This document shows positions 43,105 to 64,000 of a DNA stretch of 64,000 bases, one piece after another; position 1 is the stretch's first letter; each line of letters starts with the position of its first letter. Location of the stretch: the NCBI GenBank assembly GCA_964035795.1, contig OZ038327.1, forward strand, positions 772,001 through 836,000. The letters are read 5' to 3'. The DNA is from Pterobdella sp. o SKG-2022 (taxonomy: Eukaryota > Annelida > Clitellata > Hirudinida > Piscicolidae). The notes below the pieces were generated by a model, which was not told the DNA's origin, ran no database searches, and saw only the letters and a list, made by a program, of their open reading frames with translations. The translations under genes and the position numbers were made by a program.

Positions 43105-43982
43105 AACTTCATCCCCCTTATAAATATCATTCAAAAACCATCATCATCACCACCAACCCCTTTCCCCCACCTACCCCCTTCCACACACACCTTAGTAGCA
43201 TAGTTAGTAGCCTCCAAAGCTTCGTCACCAATATAAAAGTCCAAGTCCTCTACACCCTTGCCTAATCTTCTTGAAGCCTGGTGGTGTGGTTGGTGTTATG
43301 GGTAAGCGGGAGGTGTATTATGAGTGATGTAATATTATTTTTATCATTGTAATTAATAATATTATTACTAATTCTACTACTATCATCACAGCCCCCATAT
43401 CACCTGATCTCCGACCCTGGCAGACTCCTTGATGCCAATGCACGAGGGGATTATAAATTGAGGTTCTGTGTTGCCTGAGTAGCCGATTTTCGAGTACCTG
43501 TAGTGAAATATTGGTAGAGGAAAATAAGGAGGTTTTGAGTGGGTATGGTCGAACATTGGTGTTTGAGGGAGAATACTAAAAAAGTTTAGGTGATGTAATG
43601 AGAATTTTTTAGAAAAATTTAGAAAAATATGGAAAGTTTTATGGTTGAGGTGAGTGTAATGAGAGGTTTTTGTAGAATGAGATGCTGTTATTTTTGTTAG
43701 TTCAATGATATTATAGAAAACTTATTGAACTAATAAAAAATAACAATTAAAGTATTATGAAATTTTAAAATAAGTTTATTATAAGACCTATAAGCGAGAA
43801 GTACTATTGATAATAATGGTGAATCACTAATATAATAAAATTTCATGAAGATTTAAGCAGATGCAAAAAATAGAAGAAATATAATATAAATTAAAGAAAA
43901 TTATCGTCTGCTTTGAAAAATATCAAACTGCAAACCCGGTTCCGTTATCGATAACTACAGCAGGAAGCCCGTTGTAAGCCAT
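40393..43982 (-). CDS. ACTR3: Actin-related protein 3 (Arp2/3 complex)
   Basis: Twelve exons on the minus strand: 43982-43936, 43497-43404, 43277-43191, 42965-42855, 42708-42613, 42370-42263, 42037-41894, 41766-41593, 41261-41169, 41074-40949, 40818-40735, 40488-40393. Joined length 1260 nt, 419 residues, one more than I recall for human ARP3. After the first two exons nearly every junction is phase 0. Visible blocks: [11 protein letters not shown] (phosphate-binding loop), [50 protein letters not shown] (second phosphate loop), [28 protein letters not shown] and a C-terminal [12 protein letters not shown]3 with ARP2 forms the pseudo-dimer that nucleates branched actin. First loop has DNGTG as in actin. 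Very secure call; the gene is complete. Confidence 0.97.
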
Positions 43983-44418
43983 TTTTTTTAAAACAGAAAG
44001 TTTCGAAAAACTTTAATGTTTTGAATTTATTTATAATAATTATGATTTAATTATATTGTACAAATAATTTTCGACAAATTATTATCAAGACACCCTCTAG
44101 GAACTAAAGCAAATAGGGATGGAGCAACTAACAGTCCAACTTTCATTACATGTGTGATCGAGTTTTGAAAATTTCTTTTAACTAAAATATAGTTTGAATT
44201 AGTTTCTCAAAAATTTAATTTTTATTAAATATTAAAAAAAAAAATAAAATTTTTATTAGAAACTGACTTTTTTCAAACAGGTTTTTGAATAATTTTAAGA
44301 AGTTTATTGGATTTTTTTCAAGTGATGGAGAAAATTTTTTGAATAAATAAAACGTTTTGAAAAACAAATAATCACTTGGTTTTATACACGCTAAACATGT
44401 TAAAATAAAACAAACACA

Positions 44419-46584
<2,166 letters not shown>

Positions 46585-46955
46585 TTTATATCCATGCTCC
46601 AGGTGCTCCAAGTTAAGTTCTTTTTTACTTTTTTGAACTTATGCCGTTTCCAAAGAATTTATAATAGTAAATATGTTATTAAAAGTTAATTTTTTCATAA
46701 AAATAATAAATTAATTTCCAATTAACCCAATTTAAGGTATTACTACTTTAATTGATTTTAAATTAAGTTCAGTTTTCCAAGTTGGATATTCCTGCTGCTA
46801 ATTCTCATTCAATTCTAAAGAACAAAAAATATAATATTAAAAAAAATTATTTAAAAATTAATTGAAAATATAAAATATATTAAAAAAATAACAACATCAT
46901 GACAACAACAATGATGTTGTTTTGAACAATCCACACGCCAAAATGTTGAAGATTT

Positions 46956-47258
46956 TTGAAGTTGTCGTTGTTGTTGCAAGCTGTTGTTGTTGTTGTTGTT
47001 ATGGATCTAAAATTCAAGAGGAATTACTGTGTTAAAAAAAGGTATAAAAACAATAAAAATAAGAATAATAATATTGATAATAGTAATAACAATAATAGTA
47101 GTAATAATAGAAAAAATATTATAAATAATAGTAATAATAATAATAATAATAGTTATAATAACAACAATAGTAACAATCATAGTAATAATAATGACAGTAA
47201 CAATACAGAGCTTTGTGACAAAACAAAATCAAAATTATCGCCAAAACCCGGAGTATGA
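46956..47258 (+). other. Asn-rich open frame upstream of and in frame with the channel N-tail
   Basis: One hundred codons beginning MKLSLLLQAVVVVVVMD then Asn runs, ended by a TGA at 47256-47258 that is the only stop separating it from the frame used at 47352. It may be 5' UTR, a separate short frame, or a first exon; I found no splice pair that removes the stop. Confidence 0.25.
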
Positions 47259-47351
47259 AGTACTAATTTCATTAATAATAATAATAACAACAACAGGAAT
47301 AATAATAATAACAATAATAATAATTTCAGTGATGAAAATAATAATAATAAC

Positions 47352-61578
<14,227 letters not shown>

Positions 61579-62500
61579 GAATGAGAAAGAAGATACATAA
61601 AAATGATGATAATGATGGTGGTGATGATGATGATGCTAGTGATGATGATGATGATGATGATGGGGGTGGTAGTAATGATGGTGAAATTGAAAATATAGAA
61701 TGGAGCTTTTTTCATGGTTTCAAAAATATCACAATGAGTTTTTGTCGACTTCTTCCGTTTGAATGATGTGGGAAATCCCCAAAAAAATTGGAAAAAATTT
61801 TTTAAATATTGAAGATGGAAACATACAAACCGGAAACACATAAAGGTGAAATCACATAAACAAGGCTGATGGTGAAAATACATAAGAAAAACATGTGTGG
61901 AAAAAAATACGCATTGAAACACATATAAACAAACTCGTAAGCAAATTAACACACAAACGAATAAAAACAAACTAAAAAACACATAAAAACACATATTTCC
62001 TGATTTTTCTCCATTTGAAAAATACATTGTCTTGATCACACACATAATAATATCATAATAATAACAACAATAATAACAATGGTTTTAATAATAAAAATAA
62101 AAATAACCATAAAAATAACAATGATACTAATAATAGAAATAATAATAATAAGCATGAATAATGTGAATAAGAAAGAGCAAATGCCTTTTTTCTTTCATGC
62201 TTTTTATTTTTATTATTATCCGCTTTTTCTTCCGTGTTTTATTGTTTTACTAGTATTTAAGCATGAAATTGCAATAAAAGAAACAATATTACCAAAGCAA
62301 TAATAAAAAAAAATAAAAATAATAAAAATAATAATAACAAAAACAACGACAAGAAAAATAATAGGAATAGCACCAAACACAGCAGCGAGAAAAAAATAGA
62401 AAAAAATACAATAAAACACCAGAGTTTGTAAAAAAATAGAAAAAAAAAATAATAATGATACTAAAAAAAATAATAATAATAATAATAATAATAATGATAC

Positions 62501-62539
<39 letters not shown>

Positions 62540-62566
62540 TACTAATAATAATAATAATAATGATAC

Positions 62567-62629
<63 letters not shown>

Positions 62630-62948
62630 TACTAATAATAATAATAATAAAAGTAAAAACAATAAATTTAATGTCGGTTATCATGACGACTTATGTGTTT
62701 GAGGTATGCAACAATTGTCGACCCGCTATTATTATTATTTTTTTTTTATTATTATTATCATTATTATTATTGTTGTTGTTGTTATTATTATTATGATTAT
62801 TGCTATTATTATTATTATTATTGTTCTTTTTTTTTATTTTTTTTATTCCATTTTTACGTCGAAATCAATTGATTATAATCTCTATAGAAACTATTTTTTG
62901 TTTTTATTTTTGTTTAATTTTTCGAAATTTTTCCTAACTGTTAATATT
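61579..62948. other. 3' flank of the channel gene, simple repeats
   Basis: GAT-rich stretch (61600-61680), CA/AAAC-rich stretch (61800-62060) and long (AAT)n with GATACT interruptions (62450-62650). No further coding exon seen. Confidence 0.6.
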
Positions 62949-63127
62949 GTCGGCCCCTATAGCTCAATGGTTGAGCATTAGACTAATTATCTAAAGTTAC
63001 CGGGTTCAATCCCGTGTGGGCCCGACAATTAGCCTCTGTTCCACAGTGTGTTTTTGCTACATTTAATTTGTAGCAAGCGCTTTGATCTATAAGGAAAAGC
63101 GCTTTATAAATACCACATTACATTTGC
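62949..63127 (+). mobile_element. tRNA-derived SINE, Ile(AAT)-like head
   Basis: The first 78 bp fold like a tRNA: D-arm GCTC/GAGC, anticodon arm TTAGA/TCTAA with AAT anticodon, B box GGTTCAATCC, and GGGCCC closing the acceptor. The T-loop is one base short, so it is not a sound tRNA gene. It continues into a body ending AAAAGCGCTTTATAAATACC, a tail type shared by several animal SINEs. Pol III A box is TATAGCTCAATGG. Confidence 0.7.
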
Positions 63128-64000
63128 ATTATTTTTTCATTCTTATTATTCTTATTTTTTATTATTATTGTTATTATTATTATTGTTATTATTATTATTG
63201 TTATTATTATTATTTTTGTTTTCATCCTAACTATGTTTTTAGGATCATTTTCTTATTATCATTTTTATTTTTATTTTTTTATTGTTTTAATTATTATTAT
63301 TATTTTTTTTTTTTTTATTATTATTATTATTATCGTTGTTTTTCACTCGTTATGAGTAGTATTCAGAAAAAAGCTTTTTAATCGATAAAAACCCACCCAT
63401 CTTTTGTTTACAATCTTATGTATTTTATATCTTTGTTTATTTTTCTATTCATTTCCTGTTTTAATTCTACGTGGCAGGGCGATAATGAGTTCAGTTTTGA
63501 ACTTTTTAAATGGTGCTTTTTTGTTTGTTATTTTCTTTTGAGAAAATAAAATCGAGATGAACTGTCAATCAGAAATAAAAATTCACACAAAAACTCGAGA
63601 ATAAAAAAAAAAGTTTTGGTTGAGAAAAAAAAATCATGTGTTATGAATTTTCAAGCATCAATAAAAAGAGAAATTGCAATTATTTCTGCATTCTTTTTTG
63701 TTTCGGTATTTCTATTATTATTTATATTGATACTGTTGTTAATATTTTTATTATTGTTTTTTTTTTTGGTTTTTCTTCATTATGGAGATTTTTTTGTTTA
63801 TATTTATTTATATTTTCTAAAATTATTTTTCGAGTGTCTTTTAATAAATTGCTTCAAATTTGTTTTCATTAGAATGGCAATAAAAAAACATTTGGTTTGT
63901 AACCAAAAATAAAAATAACACACACACACACACAAACATACACAAAAACACACACAAACACACACACACACACACACACACAAACATACACAAAAACACA
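63128..64000. other. Right-end spacer with (ATT)n and (CA)n
   Basis: ATT/GTT runs (63130-63350), a T-rich stretch and CA repeats with AAAC breaks from 63918 to the window end. No gene seen. Confidence 0.6.

Noticed and set aside
62949..63024. Functional tRNA-Ile(AAT) gene
   Set aside because: T-loop is one base short and the sequence continues into a SINE body and tail.

Overview
The window is AT-rich, intron-rich nuclear DNA from an animal, almost certainly an invertebrate. Genes are split by many short GT-AG introns full of (ATT)n/(AAT)n and other microsatellites. The gene set (heterotrimeric G-protein beta, I-BAR/MTSS-like, WIP-like, Rab5, Arp3, a two-pore K+ channel) is metazoan. There are tRNA-derived SINE pieces and a 5'-truncated non-LTR retrotransposon. 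I cannot fix the phylum. No operon, CRISPR or prokaryotic signal is present. Exons were joined by hand from splice sites, reading phase and remembered family conservation; every complete model below has a total CDS length divisible by three.

Layout. 277-1407 (+): last five exons of TTI1. 1898-5019 (-): PUSL1-like tRNA pseudouridine synthase with Gln- and Asn-rich inserts, head to head across 507 bp with 5527-10142 (+), a 340-residue G-beta of vertebrate GNB1 length. 10143-13755: repeat-rich spacer. 13756-22858 (+): about 32 small exons encoding a secreted protein of about 868 residues that I read as six diverged fucolectin/F5-8C-like domains; I recognise no named gene. 23449-28092 (+): I-BAR (IMD) protein of the MTSS1/MIM type with a Gln-rich tail. 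28093-34273: AT-rich spacer with a MITE-like element. 34274-35839 (+): WIP/verprolin-like WH2 protein, 3' end uncertain. 36376-38437 (+): RAB5 with a 21-nt microexon. 40393-43982 (-): ARP3 (ACTR3), 12 exons, 419 residues, with a decayed copy of its last exon just downstream. 44420-46584: LINE fragment sandwiched between two long (CA)n arrays. 47352-61578 (+): two-pore potassium channel with an Asn-rich N-terminal tail of about 590 residues and introns carrying giant microsatellites (1.5 kb GATA-type, 2 kb TTC, 330 bp ATT). 61579-64000: simple repeats and a tRNA-derived SINE.

Four neighbouring genes (MTSS-like, WIP-like, RAB5, ARP3; 23.4-44.0 kb) all act at the actin-membrane interface: membrane bending, WASP/actin binding, early endosome identity and branched actin nucleation. 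This may be chance, but it is the clearest functional grouping in the window. The most unusual proteins are the six-domain lectin-like secreted protein and the K2P channel.
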